DNA of 64,000 nucleotides, taken from NCBI RefSeq assembly GCF_017873675.1, contig NZ_JAGGKK010000019.1:1-64000 (forward strand), written 5' to 3'. The stretch comes from Virgibacillus litoralis (lineage in GTDB: Bacteria; Bacillota; Bacilli; Bacillales; Amphibacillaceae). The position numbers and the translations under genes are program-made. This document shows, in pieces, positions 27,315 through 36,808 of the stretch. The notes beneath the pieces were generated by a model that did no database searches, had not been told where the DNA came from, and worked only from the letters and a program-made list of their open reading frames with translations. The first letter of the stretch is position 1, and the number at the start of each line of letters is the position of its first letter.

Positions 27315-27347
27315 AAAAAGCACAAGAATTAAATTCTGTGCTTTTTT
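27315..27347. terminator. Bidirectional terminator between the small gene and catE
   Basis: AAAAAGCACAAGAATT pairs with ATTCTGTGCTTTTTT, with one bulge. T runs on both strands allow termination of catE from the right and of the 51-codon gene from the left. Confidence 0.7.
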
Positions 27348-27430
27348 ATTTGCTAATTATACTGTTATTATTTTGCTGAAATATATGCTAATTCGTATGA
27401 TATTTCTATTGTTATTAGCATTTGAATCCC

Positions 27431-28282
27431 TTAATTTAGGATCAATTGTATTGTATTTCCAGATGGATCTTGTGTTGTATAATAATCTGACTCTTGCTTC
27501 ACATCAGCTCCAACCTGTTTTAATTGGCTAATTGTTTCTTCCCTTACTTTTTTGTTTGGGTAAACAAGTGTAAACCAATTCATTCCTGCACTGTTCCTGG
27601 ATGGAGCTTTAGCACCTTCACCATTCCATACGTTTAATCCAATGTGGTGATGGTAATCGCCGGTCGATGTAAAAAGTGCACCAGGATAGGTTGTAACAAT
27701 ATCAAATCCAAGGCCATTCTTGTAAAATTTCTCTGTTTCAGCCAAATTAGCTACATGCAAGTGAATATGCCCCATTACAGTTTCATTAGGCAAACCATTC
27801 CACTCTTTCTTACTTTCTGCAAGCAGGCTTTCTCCATCTAGAGGTTCGGTCGCCATGGCAACCTTACCATCAGTCCAATTCCATTCAGATGAAGGCCGAT
27901 CACGATATACTTCAATACCATTTCCATCTGGATCAGAAAGATAAAGTGCTTCACTAACATAATGATCAGAGGCTCCCAAGCGTGTTCCTGTCTGTACGAT
28001 ATGATTTAAGAACGAAGAAAGATCCGCACGACTTGGTAAAAGAATAGCAAAGTGAAATAATCCAGTTTTCCTATCCTCTTTTGGCACAACGTCAGCTGGC
28101 TGTTCTAATGTTAATAAAGGCGTTGTACCATCTGCTGTTAACACCGCTTTACTGTCTGTTTGTTCAAGCACACTAAATCCGATAATAGATTGATAAAAAT
28201 TAAGTGCCTTTTCCAGATTTGTAACGTTTATATTAACCTCACCAACATATATGGTTGGCTTCTCGAAGAATTTCTTTTCCAT
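27431..28282 (-). CDS. catE: Catechol-2,3-dioxygenase-like VOC protein CatE
   Basis: The 283-residue product has two VOC modules (about 8-120 and 165-280) and the size of B. subtilis CatE, a ring-cleaving dioxygenase. Candidate metal ligands are His in MGHIHLHVAN and the C-terminal Glu/Asn region (DPDGNGIEVYRDR in module 1). B. subtilis catE is induced by catechol and quinones. It is on the minus strand with GAAAGGGAC before the ATG. Confidence 0.85.
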   Translation of the reverse strand: MEKKFFEKPTIYVGEVNINVTNLEKALNFYQSIIGFSVLEQTDSKAVLTADGTTPLLTLEQPADVVPKEDRKTGLFHFAILLPSRADLSSFLNHIVQTGTRLGASDHYVSEALYLSDPDGNGIEVYRDRPSSEWNWTDGKVAMATEPLDGESLLAESKKEWNGLPNETVMGHIHLHVANLAETEKFYKNGLGFDIVTTYPGALFTSTGDYHHHIGLNVWNGEGAKAPSRNSAGMNWFTLVYPNKKVREETISQLKQVGADVKQESDYYTTQDPSGNTIQLILN

Positions 28283-28331
28283 ATTATTTGTCCCTTTCCG
28301 TTACGTTTTATAATTACGATTAAACACCAGG

Positions 28332-28348
28332 TTACTTTATGTAAGTAA
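28332..28348. promoter_or_regulatory. Putative operator upstream of catE
   Basis: A perfect 17-bp inverted repeat TTACTT-N5-AAGTAA lies 50 bp upstream of the catE start. In B. subtilis the catDE promoter is controlled by the MarR/DUF24-type repressors CatR and YodB; neither gene is in this window. Confidence 0.45.
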
Positions 28349-28483
28349 TTATAATTAATATACCTCTTAATGTCAACCTTGATTATAGCTATTTACGTTG
28401 AACGCATAACACTTTATTCCTCTATTCATATTTCGTATACTTTAATAAGCAAATCCCAACTGAACTGAAAAGGGTGACGTTTC

Positions 28484-29257
28484 ATGATTGTAAGGGAACA
28501 TACAAATGAGTTTGTCATGATCGAACAGGAGCATCATGCCTACCTATCAGGTGAAATCACTGCAAACCTAAAAGAATCACTTACCCCTGAAAAAGAATTC
28601 AGGGAGTCTGTTGAATATGCTATTTATAAACATGATGATGGCTGGAAGTTAATAGACAAGCAGCCTTTTTGGAATGACAAAAATCAGGCTCCGTATACTT
28701 TTGTCGATTTTCCTGTTCTGCCCAAGACTGTATTTTATAAACATGGCATCGAAGAAGTGGAGAAAATTGATAGCTATGCAGGACTTTTATGCAGTAAACA
28801 TTATGCACGTTTTCTCCTTGATGATACTTCCAAAGAAGCTCAATTTTTTGTACAACAAGAAGAAGAACGCCAGAAACAGATTATCCAATCTTTATCAGAT
28901 TTTGATCAGGATGCATTTAACTTCCATTATGGCTTGCTTCAGCTTTGTGATAATTTATCTTTATATATTTGCTTGAATGAACCTGGTGCTCCAAAAGAAA
29001 AGGAACATCCTTTTTTTCAGAAAGGAATTCCTGTTTCCTCATCCATTGACGTGTTTAAACGCGATAAAATAAACCTCCGCTGGGGAGATGAGAAAACCAT
29101 TTTAACGGATGAAATCCTTTTTGACAGACCGTTAAAAATTACCTTACAGCAAAAAGTCGTCGACAAGAACTCCATCTCAAAAAAAGGATTAATTGAAAGT
29201 TATCACGAGGCACCAACCCAACAGGTTAACGTTAAGTTAGTACGTGATAGGAATTAG
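28484..29257 (+). CDS. DUF3891 family protein
   Basis: The 257-residue product has the DUF3891 pattern: EQEHHAYLSGEIT near the start with paired His, YAIYKHDDGW with His-Asp-Asp, and a central DQDAFNFHYGLLQLCDNLSL. The His/Asp spacing suggests an HD-domain-like metal hydrolase, which I infer. It is monocistronic with an AAAAGGGTGA site. Confidence 0.8.
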   Translation: MIVREHTNEFVMIEQEHHAYLSGEITANLKESLTPEKEFRESVEYAIYKHDDGWKLIDKQPFWNDKNQAPYTFVDFPVLPKTVFYKHGIEEVEKIDSYAGLLCSKHYARFLLDDTSKEAQFFVQQEEERQKQIIQSLSDFDQDAFNFHYGLLQLCDNLSLYICLNEPGAPKEKEHPFFQKGIPVSSSIDVFKRDKINLRWGDEKTILTDEILFDRPLKITLQQKVVDKNSISKKGLIESYHEAPTQQVNVKLVRDRN

Positions 29258-29286
29258 TAAAGGAGCTGCCAGAACAGCTCCTTTAC
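29257..29286. terminator. Bidirectional hairpin between convergent genes
   Basis: A 12-bp perfect stem (GTAAAGGAGCTG and its complement) sits between the stops of the DUF3891 gene and the MscS gene. No strong T run, so it may be a weak or factor-assisted terminator. Confidence 0.6.
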
Positions 29287-29288
29287 AT

Positions 29289-30386
29289 TTATTCAGATTC
29301 CTGTCTAACCGGACTCTGTTTATCATTCTCCGAGTCCATATACAATCTTCTGCTTGGTATAGCGATGGTAACACCTTCGTTTTCAAGAATCTCCAGTATT
29401 TTAAAGTTTAATTCTTCTCGTATGTTTAAATAGTCTCCCCAGTCAGTAGTTTTTGTAAAGAAATATAACAAAATATCTAATCCATATTCTTTATATTGAT
29501 CAAGGGAAACAAAAATAGTTTCCTGATGAATTTCGGCATGATTTTTAAGTAAATCCTCAATCTGATTGACAACTGTCTCAATTTTTTCGCGAGGGTTATC
29601 GTAAGTCACCCTTAAATAAAACATTATTTGCCGTTTATTCATTTGACTCCAGTTCGTAATGGATTCATTTGCTAATGTTGCATTAGGAACTGTGACAAGT
29701 GCATCAGCAAAGGTCCTTACTAGTGTGCTGCGAAATGTAATATCTTCAACGACACCTTCAACACTCTCTGTCTTAATCCAATGTCCGATTGTAAAGGGCT
29801 TTTCTGTTATAATAACAATTCCGCCAAATAAATTACTTATAGCATCCTTTGCTGCCAGAGCAAAAGCTAGTCCACCTAAGCCAAGCCCAGCAACAAAACC
29901 GCTGACATTATACCCAAACTCCTGAGCAATCACACTAATACTGATTGCCACAATAATAAACCGAAGTGCCTTCGATAGAAAAGGAATTAGTATATCGTCT
30001 ATATCAATATCAAGTCTCTCTTCAATATTGGTAAAAAACAGTGAAGATGAAGCGGAGAGATTATACAACCCCCAACTTATCATAAAGATAACAAACGACC
30101 TTATTATGTTCTGAAAAAGTGGATTCGCCTGTTCCAAATAAGGAAAGTAATCAACGGCAACATATACCCCTATTATGATAAATAGCCATCGAACAGGCTT
30201 CTCAAACGCTATAAATATGTATGAAAAGAAATCATTCGGTGCTTTCTTGCTTAACCTTAAAAGAAGCTTGAATATATACTTTGCGAAGATCTTCCTAAAG
30301 ATTAAAAACAGCAGGATAATACCAATTGAAATGCCAATATCTTTAACTGCTTCATATGAAAAAAATAACTCCCAAGACCACGTCAT
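29289..30386 (-). CDS. MscS-family mechanosensitive channel
   Basis: The product of about 365 residues has four or five N-terminal helices and the MscS pore/beta core (LGLGGLAFALAAKDAISNLFGG at about residues 170-190; FTIGHWIKTESVEGVVEDITFRST). This resembles B. subtilis YhdY in layout. I chose ATG at 30386, 12 bases after AGGAGG; the longer frame would start inside that site. It opens under hypo-osmotic shock, fitting a halotolerant lifestyle. Confidence 0.87.
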   Translation of the reverse strand: MTWSWELFFSYEAVKDIGISIGIILLFLIFRKIFAKYIFKLLLRLSKKAPNDFFSYIFIAFEKPVRWLFIIIGVYVAVDYFPYLEQANPLFQNIIRSFVIFMISWGLYNLSASSSLFFTNIEERLDIDIDDILIPFLSKALRFIIVAISISVIAQEFGYNVSGFVAGLGLGGLAFALAAKDAISNLFGGIVIITEKPFTIGHWIKTESVEGVVEDITFRSTLVRTFADALVTVPNATLANESITNWSQMNKRQIMFYLRVTYDNPREKIETVVNQIEDLLKNHAEIHQETIFVSLDQYKEYGLDILLYFFTKTTDWGDYLNIREELNFKILEILENEGVTIAIPSRRLYMDSENDKQSPVRQESE

Positions 30387-30463
30387 AACAAAATCCCGCC
30401 TCCTAACCTTATTTAATAGTAACATAACAGCGTTTCATCCATCGAAATATAAATAACCAACTA

Positions 30464-31189
30464 CTAATAGTCTTGTGGTTGGTGTGTTAACAATCGCAAC
30501 CGATATGCATTCATTGCAGTCTCCCCTAGAGTATCAAGCAGGTTGTGATTGGCATACGCTCCTACTATTGCGCCAAACCCCGGAACCAGTTGAAGCATTT
30601 TGACTAAATCAATGTAATCCCGATATTCCTGTTGAAATACCCGCCAGTCCATATCAGCAAGATGCACCTTTTCTGCCTCCCAATTATCGATAATATGAAA
30701 AGTTTCTTTTCGCTTATCATCACTTGAAAAGGCAAGCTGGAATACATGAAGGATGAACAAACGCTCCTCATAATCATCTGTATCGAATCCATAGACAGCT
30801 GCTGCTTCAAATAAGAACTTCATTTTAATCGATAAAAGCAATGGGAAATCCGCAAGTCCGAGGAAGATACCGCCCGCACCTGTTCCTGCTCCCTCAATAA
30901 CTGCTGTTTTACGATAAGAAGTGAGTTTTTCCTTGAGAATCTCATCCCTCTTATAAAGACTAAGCCCAGCTGGCTGTTTTTTCTTTGTTGTAATATTTGA
31001 ACCGACTAAGGTTGCCTTAACCATATTTTTAATACTATCTGTTATGATTTTATGGGCCCGCTCTGGGATCATCCCGTTAACTTTTGTTTGTGCTTTTTTT
31101 GATAACTGATTTATCAGACCAGACTGTTTCAAGACTTTTTTCTGCCACGTTTGGAGTTCCTCATAAACCTTTAATTCATAGTCTGTCAT
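30464..31189 (-). CDS. EcsC family protein
   Basis: The 241-residue product has the EcsC pattern: AVIEGAGTGAGGIFLGLADFPLLLSIKMKF (glycine-rich hydrophobic segment about residues 94-125) and a C-terminal GFGAIVGAYANHNLLDTLGETAMNAYRLR. Start ATG at 31189 is eight bases from AAGGAAGG. No EcsA/EcsB partner is near, so it is an orphan family member. Function unknown. Confidence 0.85.
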   Translation of the reverse strand: MTDYELKVYEELQTWQKKVLKQSGLINQLSKKAQTKVNGMIPERAHKIITDSIKNMVKATLVGSNITTKKKQPAGLSLYKRDEILKEKLTSYRKTAVIEGAGTGAGGIFLGLADFPLLLSIKMKFLFEAAAVYGFDTDDYEERLFILHVFQLAFSSDDKRKETFHIIDNWEAEKVHLADMDWRVFQQEYRDYIDLVKMLQLVPGFGAIVGAYANHNLLDTLGETAMNAYRLRLLTHQPQDY

Positions 31190-31368
31190 TTTCAAAACCT
31201 TCCTTATTCAATCTATATTAAAGTATACGTTTTTTTGATGAAAAGGATTCAGTATATGTGATGCTCTATAGGAAAAAGGTCTACATTTTTCTAAATTACT
31301 GTTAAAACGAATTTAATTTACGTTATGATATTAAGGTTGCTTCACACAATTCAAAGGAGAGAAAAATA

Positions 31369-31992
31369 ATGAATGGAATTAGTCACGCAACAATTGGAAG
31401 TGGAATCGGCCTTGCAGTAGGAATTTTCTCAAGTGCTGACTATGTGACAATAGGATCCTTAACATTAGCTGGCGTTGTAGCTGCACTTGTGCCAGACCTG
31501 GATACAGGGGGGAATTTAGCCAAAAAGATCTCATTTTCGCATAAACTATTACAAAACGTTATGATTTTAACTGGCATTATCATGATGATCTACTCCTGGG
31601 TTAACGGAATTGGAATTGAAAAGCTAATTGGTGTTGGGATTGGCTTTGCCGTAATTATGATTTCCAAAATGGTTTCGCAAAAAATGATGCTTTTATTAAC
31701 TGGTATCGGTGCAATTTCATTGGGAATTATGCTCAGCACATTGTGGATAACGCTTAGCGGCATCTATGTTGCTGCAGCTTCTTTATTACCACATCGTTCG
31801 TATACACATTCTTTAATAGGTCTTGCCTTTTTCAGTTATATCGCTCATTTATTTTCGTTAAGTGTACCTGTTGAAAATATATTTATTGTTTGTGTATTAG
31901 GTTATACCAGTCATCTAATTGCGGATACAAAGCTTTTTCCCGCTAATAAACGAGGTATTCCCTTATTATCACCATTTCCTGTGAAGTTCTAA
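31369..31992 (+). CDS. YdjM-type membrane metal-dependent hydrolase
   Basis: The 207-residue product has about six hydrophobic segments and the family motifs His-6 in GISHATIG, PDLDTGGN (about residues 42-49), PHRSYTHSLIG and GYTSHLIADTK. These His/Asp residues are thought to bind metal. E. coli YdjM is LexA-regulated; the function remains poorly known. A GGAGAG site precedes the ATG. Confidence 0.85.
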   Translation: MNGISHATIGSGIGLAVGIFSSADYVTIGSLTLAGVVAALVPDLDTGGNLAKKISFSHKLLQNVMILTGIIMMIYSWVNGIGIEKLIGVGIGFAVIMISKMVSQKMMLLLTGIGAISLGIMLSTLWITLSGIYVAAASLLPHRSYTHSLIGLAFFSYIAHLFSLSVPVENIFIVCVLGYTSHLIADTKLFPANKRGIPLLSPFPVKF

Positions 31993-32020
31993 GATAGTTT
32001 TCTAAAGGATGGTTGCAATT

Positions 32021-32056
32021 GTTATTAGAAAACTTGTCTTATCGCCAAGTATTGAT
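32021..32056 (+). repeat. Family B fragment
   Basis: Only the first hairpin (ATTAGAAAACTTGTCTTATC, GCCAAG) is preserved. It lies in the 390-base gap 31993-32382, which has a terminator at 32217-32250 and no gene I accept. Confidence 0.6.
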
Positions 32057-32216
32057 GCGACATTATCGTGATTTTCTTTCATATTTTAGTTAGATAAGTA
32101 CTAATCCAATGCTGCGGAAAATACTTAACTGATGAGTGACCTTTTCTCGCTGTTTGAACAGATTTCGGGTTCTCATTACTCTCATGACCTTTTTAAAAAA
32201 CAAAATAAAAATAAGA

Positions 32217-32250
32217 AAACGCCTATACATTTAATGTACAGGCGCTTTTA
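32217..32250. terminator. Terminator-like hairpin downstream of the ABC operon
   Basis: An 11-bp stem (CGCCTATACAT/ATGTACAGGCG, one mismatch) is flanked by T-rich sequence on both strands. It follows the minus-strand permease stop by about 130 bases. Confidence 0.55.
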
Positions 32251-32382
32251 CGAAATTTGTGGCGAAAGACCATGTGTTCACATCCACATGAATTGCGTTG
32301 TCCTTCGTCTTACACAAATCAGCTCATCGCAAATTTAAGTGTATCATTATTACCGATACTAGTCACTATTAAATTACATAAA

Positions 32383-33984
32383 TCAACTCTCAATATCCCG
32401 CTTATTATATCCAACAAACCCAATAATTAACAGAGCGATCGCAATCATGGTCAGGATGATAACTGGCACAAAGTTCATTTCATCTACCGGAAGCTGCGGA
32501 ACATGACCAAATGGCGAAAGGTTTCCAACCCACTCTGGAAATTGGAATATCCCGCCTAAATAAAGAACGACAAATGAATAAAAAACGTATAACCAAATGA
32601 AACTAATCCACTTAGGTACAAAGCCAATCAGTAACACCGCAATACTTATAGCCACTAACATCGCCGGGAAATATACGATAGCTGCTCCGTAAACCATCCC
32701 TAAGCTAAGTCCTTCCTCCATAACAGCTGTTCCAGCGCCCCAGAGCCCAAGTGCAGCAAGTGAAAGCATAACAAATCCATTGACAACTGAAATGGCCAAA
32801 TAACTAGCCATAAGTCGTGTACGTGAAACAGCTCTGCCAAGTAAGTGCTCTATACGACCTTTCTTCTCTTCACCATGAAGTTTATTCATGGCCATCACAG
32901 GAGGAACCGTTGACAGCAGTGCCATAACAATCATTAGCTGGGGAATAAATTGTTCAGTCATTGAATAGCCTTCCTTAGACGCTAACATCTTCACCAGCAT
33001 CTCATTTCCTTCAAAAAATGATTCCAAATCGCCGAAAATAGATCCATAAGATAATCCCATTAAAAGCAGGCCAATCGCCCAGGAGATTGTTCCGGTTCGC
33101 TGCAGTCTGAAGGCTAGACCTATAGGACTTTGCAGAAGCTTCGCGGCATATTTTCTGCCAGGTTTTGATGGCAAAAAGCCAGCTTCTAAATCACGGATAG
33201 CATTTAAATAGTTTGCTAGAATAAATAGAATGATAGATGTTCCAATCAACAACAGAATCGGCCACCAATTATTCGAGGAGTATGCCTCAGTCGAAGTGAC
33301 CCATCCTAAAGGCGAGAAACCTGACAACGTTTCGTTGCTCACATCACCAATAGCACGCACGAGATAGGCAATTATCAGCACTGTTATTGAAAATCCAATT
33401 GTCCCACGAGAACTTTCTGAAAGCTGTGCGAACAAACCCGTAACCCCTGCAAAGAAAATACCTGTTGCACCTAATGCAGCACCATATAATAAAGACCCCT
33501 CTAACCCCATACTTTCTATACCTAACGCGTACAATCCCAATCCCGTTATTAACGCTAACGCAAAGTTCGTTACACATGAAACAAGAAATGTCGCATTTAA
33601 ATTAGAAAGACGTCCCACTGGCAGGGAACGAATCATTTCAATACGTCCATCTTCTTCATTGGCCCGGGTATGGCGGGTTACAAGCAGGATACTCATAAGC
33701 CCAACAACTAATGCCGTCATAAGCAGCATCTGGTGTGTATTCATGGCCCCAAGTGTATAGTTCTCTAAATTACCAGGACCTACCATTGCTGTCATAGCAG
33801 GATTCATCATTGTTTCAGCCATAACATTTCTATCTGCTTGAGAAGGGTATAAACTAACGAATGCTGGTGGTACGATTAGTGTAAAAAAAGTTAGTCCAAT
33901 TAGCCACAAAGGAATACGGATGCGATCCTGCCTTACAATTAACCGCGAAAGATGCCCGGTTTTATTATATAAATTACTAGCCAT
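32383..33984 (-). CDS. ABC-2 type exporter permease
   Basis: The 533-residue product has two homologous halves of about six helices, each beginning with a conserved soluble helix (RLIVRQDRIRIPLWLIG; FRLQRTGTISWAIGLLL) and containing a GRIEMIRSLPVGR or GRIEHLLGRAVSR cytoplasmic loop. This fits drug-exporting ABC-2 permeases of the tetronasin-type group. Its start overlaps the ATPase stop (TAATG). Cargo is unknown; the TetR upstream suggests induction by a toxic compound. Confidence 0.87.
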   Translation of the reverse strand: MASNLYNKTGHLSRLIVRQDRIRIPLWLIGLTFFTLIVPPAFVSLYPSQADRNVMAETMMNPAMTAMVGPGNLENYTLGAMNTHQMLLMTALVVGLMSILLVTRHTRANEEDGRIEMIRSLPVGRLSNLNATFLVSCVTNFALALITGLGLYALGIESMGLEGSLLYGAALGATGIFFAGVTGLFAQLSESSRGTIGFSITVLIIAYLVRAIGDVSNETLSGFSPLGWVTSTEAYSSNNWWPILLLIGTSIILFILANYLNAIRDLEAGFLPSKPGRKYAAKLLQSPIGLAFRLQRTGTISWAIGLLLMGLSYGSIFGDLESFFEGNEMLVKMLASKEGYSMTEQFIPQLMIVMALLSTVPPVMAMNKLHGEEKKGRIEHLLGRAVSRTRLMASYLAISVVNGFVMLSLAALGLWGAGTAVMEEGLSLGMVYGAAIVYFPAMLVAISIAVLLIGFVPKWISFIWLYVFYSFVVLYLGGIFQFPEWVGNLSPFGHVPQLPVDEMNFVPVIILTMIAIALLIIGFVGYNKRDIES

Positions 33985-34898
33985 TAGGATACACCTCCTG
34001 CTCCTGCCTCTGTTTGCTTCCCACCTTCATAATGACGCATAAACAAGTCTTCTAATTTAGGCGGTGCGCTTTCAAGCCTCACAATTCCAAATTGGCTAAC
34101 ATGCTTAATAACAGCATCTAACTCTTCCGCATCTACCTGGAACGAAAGTGCTTGATCTTTTTCTACAATATCATGAACACCTTGTAACTCATTTAATGAA
34201 GTGATTGTCTGCTTCGTTTCAACAAGTAAATTCGAGCGGGTTAAATGACGTAACTCACTTAAAGAGCCTGTTTCAATAATCTTACCCTGACGAATGATCC
34301 CAACTCTGTCACATAACTTTTCGACTTCAGATAAAATATGACTGGAAAGCAGGACACTTTTTCCTTCTTTTTTAATATCCATTACACATTCCTGAAAAAC
34401 CTGTTCCATCAACGGATCTAGTCCTGATGTCGGCTCATCCAGAATATAAAGATCCGCTTCTGATGAAAATGCAGCAACTAATGCGACCTTCTGACGGTTT
34501 CCTTTTGAATATGTTCGGCACTTTTTTGATGGATCCAAGTCGAACTTCTTAATCAGCTCTTCACGTTTACTTTTGTTGTTACCACCCCGTAATTTTACAA
34601 ATAGATCAATAACCTCTCCACCAGTTAAGTTCGGCCACAAGTTTACATCCCCCGGCACATAAGCAATACGTTTATGAATTTCAACGGCGTCTGCCCAGGC
34701 ATCCTTGCCGAAAATTTCCGCACCGCCTTCTGTTGCCTTTAAAATACCTAATAACACACGAATGGTGGTTGACTTCCCAGCACCATTCGGACCAATAAAG
34801 CCATAAATTTCCCCTTCATTGACGTCAATGTTAATGCCATCCAATGCTGTAAATTTGCCAAACTTCTTTGTTAGATTAGTTACTTTCAATAAGCTCAT
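33984..34898 (-). CDS. ABC exporter ATP-binding protein
   Basis: The 304-residue subunit has Walker A GPNGAGKS (36-43), signature YSKGNRQ, Walker B LYILDEPTSGLDP and the H-loop SSHILSE. The C-terminal roughly 90 residues form the regulatory tail common in drug exporters. It lies between the TetR gene and the permease in one operon. Confidence 0.92.
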   Translation of the reverse strand: MSLLKVTNLTKKFGKFTALDGINIDVNEGEIYGFIGPNGAGKSTTIRVLLGILKATEGGAEIFGKDAWADAVEIHKRIAYVPGDVNLWPNLTGGEVIDLFVKLRGGNNKSKREELIKKFDLDPSKKCRTYSKGNRQKVALVAAFSSEADLYILDEPTSGLDPLMEQVFQECVMDIKKEGKSVLLSSHILSEVEKLCDRVGIIRQGKIIETGSLSELRHLTRSNLLVETKQTITSLNELQGVHDIVEKDQALSFQVDAEELDAVIKHVSQFGIVRLESAPPKLEDLFMRHYEGGKQTEAGAGGVS

Positions 34899-34912
34899 AT
34901 AAAATCCCCCTC

Positions 34913-35542
34913 TTATTTATAAAAACTTGTTTTTAAGATGTCCAGATATTCATAAAACTCTTCCCAGTATGGATGTAAATCAACAGAAGACATTTTTCGA
35001 CCTGCAAGTTGAGCTGATATTTCGTTCTGGTAGCCCTCGATGGACCAGCGAATCAGCTTGAACGCTTTATCAACATCAATATCAGCACGGAATAAAGTAT
35101 TATCAATGTTGTCATAAATCTTTGAGTTCCCCAGTTTTTGTAACTCCTGAATTTTCTTCAACTGGTCAGCTGATACTTCTTCTTCACTGGTTAACAGTAG
35201 AGTCCCAAGAAAATTAAACGTATCGGGATTATCCGAAAGAGCTTTCGCTTTCACTCGTGATGCCTGCTTCATTCGTTCAATAAAATCAGGTTCAGTTGTA
35301 TCAATTAGGGTTAGATATTCATTTTTTACAATGTCTAATGTGTAATCTGTCAGATAGTGATAAAGTGCTTTTTTACTTTTAAAATAATAAAATAGCATTC
35401 CCTTGCCAATTCCGGCGCTCTTTACTATTCGATTTGTGGAAGCTTGTTCATATCCATTTTCAGCAAATTCTTTTAGTGCAGCATTTATAATTCGCTGTTG
35501 TTTACTATCATCGAGGTTTTCAAATTTTTTTGTAATATCCAA
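34913..35542 (-). CDS. TetR-family regulator of the ABC exporter
   Basis: The 209-residue product has an HTH (IINAALKEFAENGYEQASTNRIVKSAGIGKGMLFYYFKSK) at about residues 16-55 and a helical ligand domain. A TTG start at 35542 follows AAAGGAGGGGA closely; a longer frame begins before that site without one of its own. It heads the exporter operon, with two 13-bp palindromes just upstream that are its probable operators. Confidence 0.82.
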   Translation of the reverse strand: MDITKKFENLDDSKQQRIINAALKEFAENGYEQASTNRIVKSAGIGKGMLFYYFKSKKALYHYLTDYTLDIVKNEYLTLIDTTEPDFIERMKQASRVKAKALSDNPDTFNFLGTLLLTSEEEVSADQLKKIQELQKLGNSKIYDNIDNTLFRADIDVDKAFKLIRWSIEGYQNEISAQLAGRKMSSVDLHPYWEEFYEYLDILKTSFYK

Positions 35543-35584
35543 TCCCCTCCTTTGCGTTAGTTTATTCCAAATCAAACTGAGTTA

Positions 35585-35630
35585 GACCATGTTGGTCGAT
35601 TTTAGATTAACACTTTAGACCATATTGGTC
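35585..35630. promoter_or_regulatory. Double TetR operator
   Basis: Two near-identical palindromes, GACCATGTTGGTC (35585-35597) and GACCATATTGGTC (35618-35630), lie upstream of the TetR gene with centres 33 bp apart, three helical turns. This matches cooperative repressor binding. They are also upstream of the divergent AEC gene at 35722. Confidence 0.8.
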
Positions 35631-35721
35631 AATAAAATTCTGACAAAATTACAATTTATAGATAACGGCTTACTGTTACGATGGAAAATGCTATGTATTC
35701 TAGCGTTAAGGGGGGAAACAG

Positions 35722-36693
35722 ATGGGGACAATGTTTCAGGTAGTCATTCCGATTTTTGCTATTATTTTATGTGGATTCTTAGCTGGAAGGCTTTCCTTAT
35801 TACCAATTCATGGTACATCATCTTTGAATTACTTCGTTTATTACTTTGCACTCCCAGCGTTACTATTTTTCTCGTTATCTACTGCACCCATAGAGCAAAT
35901 CACGAATACAAATTTTATTATTATAAATTTAGTTATTACTTTAATTTGCTTTGCTGTGACCGTAGCTATATTTAAATTCATCTTTAAAAAGAAATTTCCT
36001 GAAGTAACGATGTATGGCATGATTACCACATACGGAAACACAGGATTTCTCGGTATCCCTTTATTAATTGCTGCGTTTGGACAAGAAGCGGCAATACCAG
36101 CCGCAATCGCAACGTTTATATACGATCTAACAGTTATTACACTTATTATCGTTTCCTTTGAAGCAGCAAAAGCGATGAATACCAAGAACGGCAAAAAGGT
36201 GAAAATAGTTCCTATGTTTGGATCTATCGTAAAGCCTATTCTGTTAAATCCAATTAACGCTTCTTTAGCATTAGGAATTATCGTGGCCTTTTTAAAAATC
36301 CCATTGCCTGAATCTGTCTATGTATTTACAGAGGTACTTGGTCCTGCTGCAGGTCCCACTGCTTTATTTGCACTTGGGCTAGGTCTATCAGGTGAACGAA
36401 GTGTGCTGAAAAATAAAGAGTACAATGCATCTGAATTTATTACGCTATTAAGCTTGAAATTAATATTTCTGCCTTTACTGGCTATTTTTTTCGTTTATTT
36501 TGTTTTTCCAATCGACGACGATTTATGGGCAACTACAATTATTATTCTTTCCGCGTTACCAACAGGGGCAATTGTATACGTCTTTGCTGAAAAATATAAT
36601 ACATTGGTTAAGCAAGTGCCGTTATACATACTCGCCACCACGTTAGTTTCGATTATAACAATCTCGATATTTCTTGTTTTAATTGTTGGATAA
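35722..36693 (+). CDS. AEC-family (auxin efflux carrier-like) transporter
   Basis: The 323-residue product has ten hydrophobic helices in two repeated halves with the conserved GNTGFLGIPL (about residue 110) and an amphipathic C-terminal region. Bacterial AEC members export malonate, malate or related organic acids; the substrate is not readable. It is divergent from the TetR-ABC operon and may share its operator region. A GGGGGGA site precedes the ATG. Confidence 0.85.
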   Translation: MGTMFQVVIPIFAIILCGFLAGRLSLLPIHGTSSLNYFVYYFALPALLFFSLSTAPIEQITNTNFIIINLVITLICFAVTVAIFKFIFKKKFPEVTMYGMITTYGNTGFLGIPLLIAAFGQEAAIPAAIATFIYDLTVITLIIVSFEAAKAMNTKNGKKVKIVPMFGSIVKPILLNPINASLALGIIVAFLKIPLPESVYVFTEVLGPAAGPTALFALGLGLSGERSVLKNKEYNASEFITLLSLKLIFLPLLAIFFVYFVFPIDDDLWATTIIILSALPTGAIVYVFAEKYNTLVKQVPLYILATTLVSIITISIFLVLIVG

Positions 36694-36737
36694 CCGCGTC
36701 CTACATTGTTCTGGTATAGAAAATAAATAATATTAAA

Positions 36738-36772
36738 AATGTTAGCGGACACCAATATGTCCGCTAACATTT
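36738..36772. terminator. Bidirectional terminator between AEC and crp/fnr genes
   Basis: A 14-bp perfect stem (AATGTTAGCGGACA and its complement) with a 6-nt loop and an A/T flank on each side separates the two convergent genes. Confidence 0.8.
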
Positions 36773-36808
36773 CGTTTGTCATTTAAGCTGATGTGGCAAT
36801 CTAAGTCA

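Noticed and set aside
27241-27375. 44-codon plus-strand frame after the 51-residue gene
   Set aside because: It reads through the terminator hairpin at 27315-27347 and has only a weak GGGTG upstream.
32132-32338. Plus-strand 68-codon frame
   Set aside because: It runs through the terminator hairpin at 32217-32250, has no ribosome site and no recognisable features.
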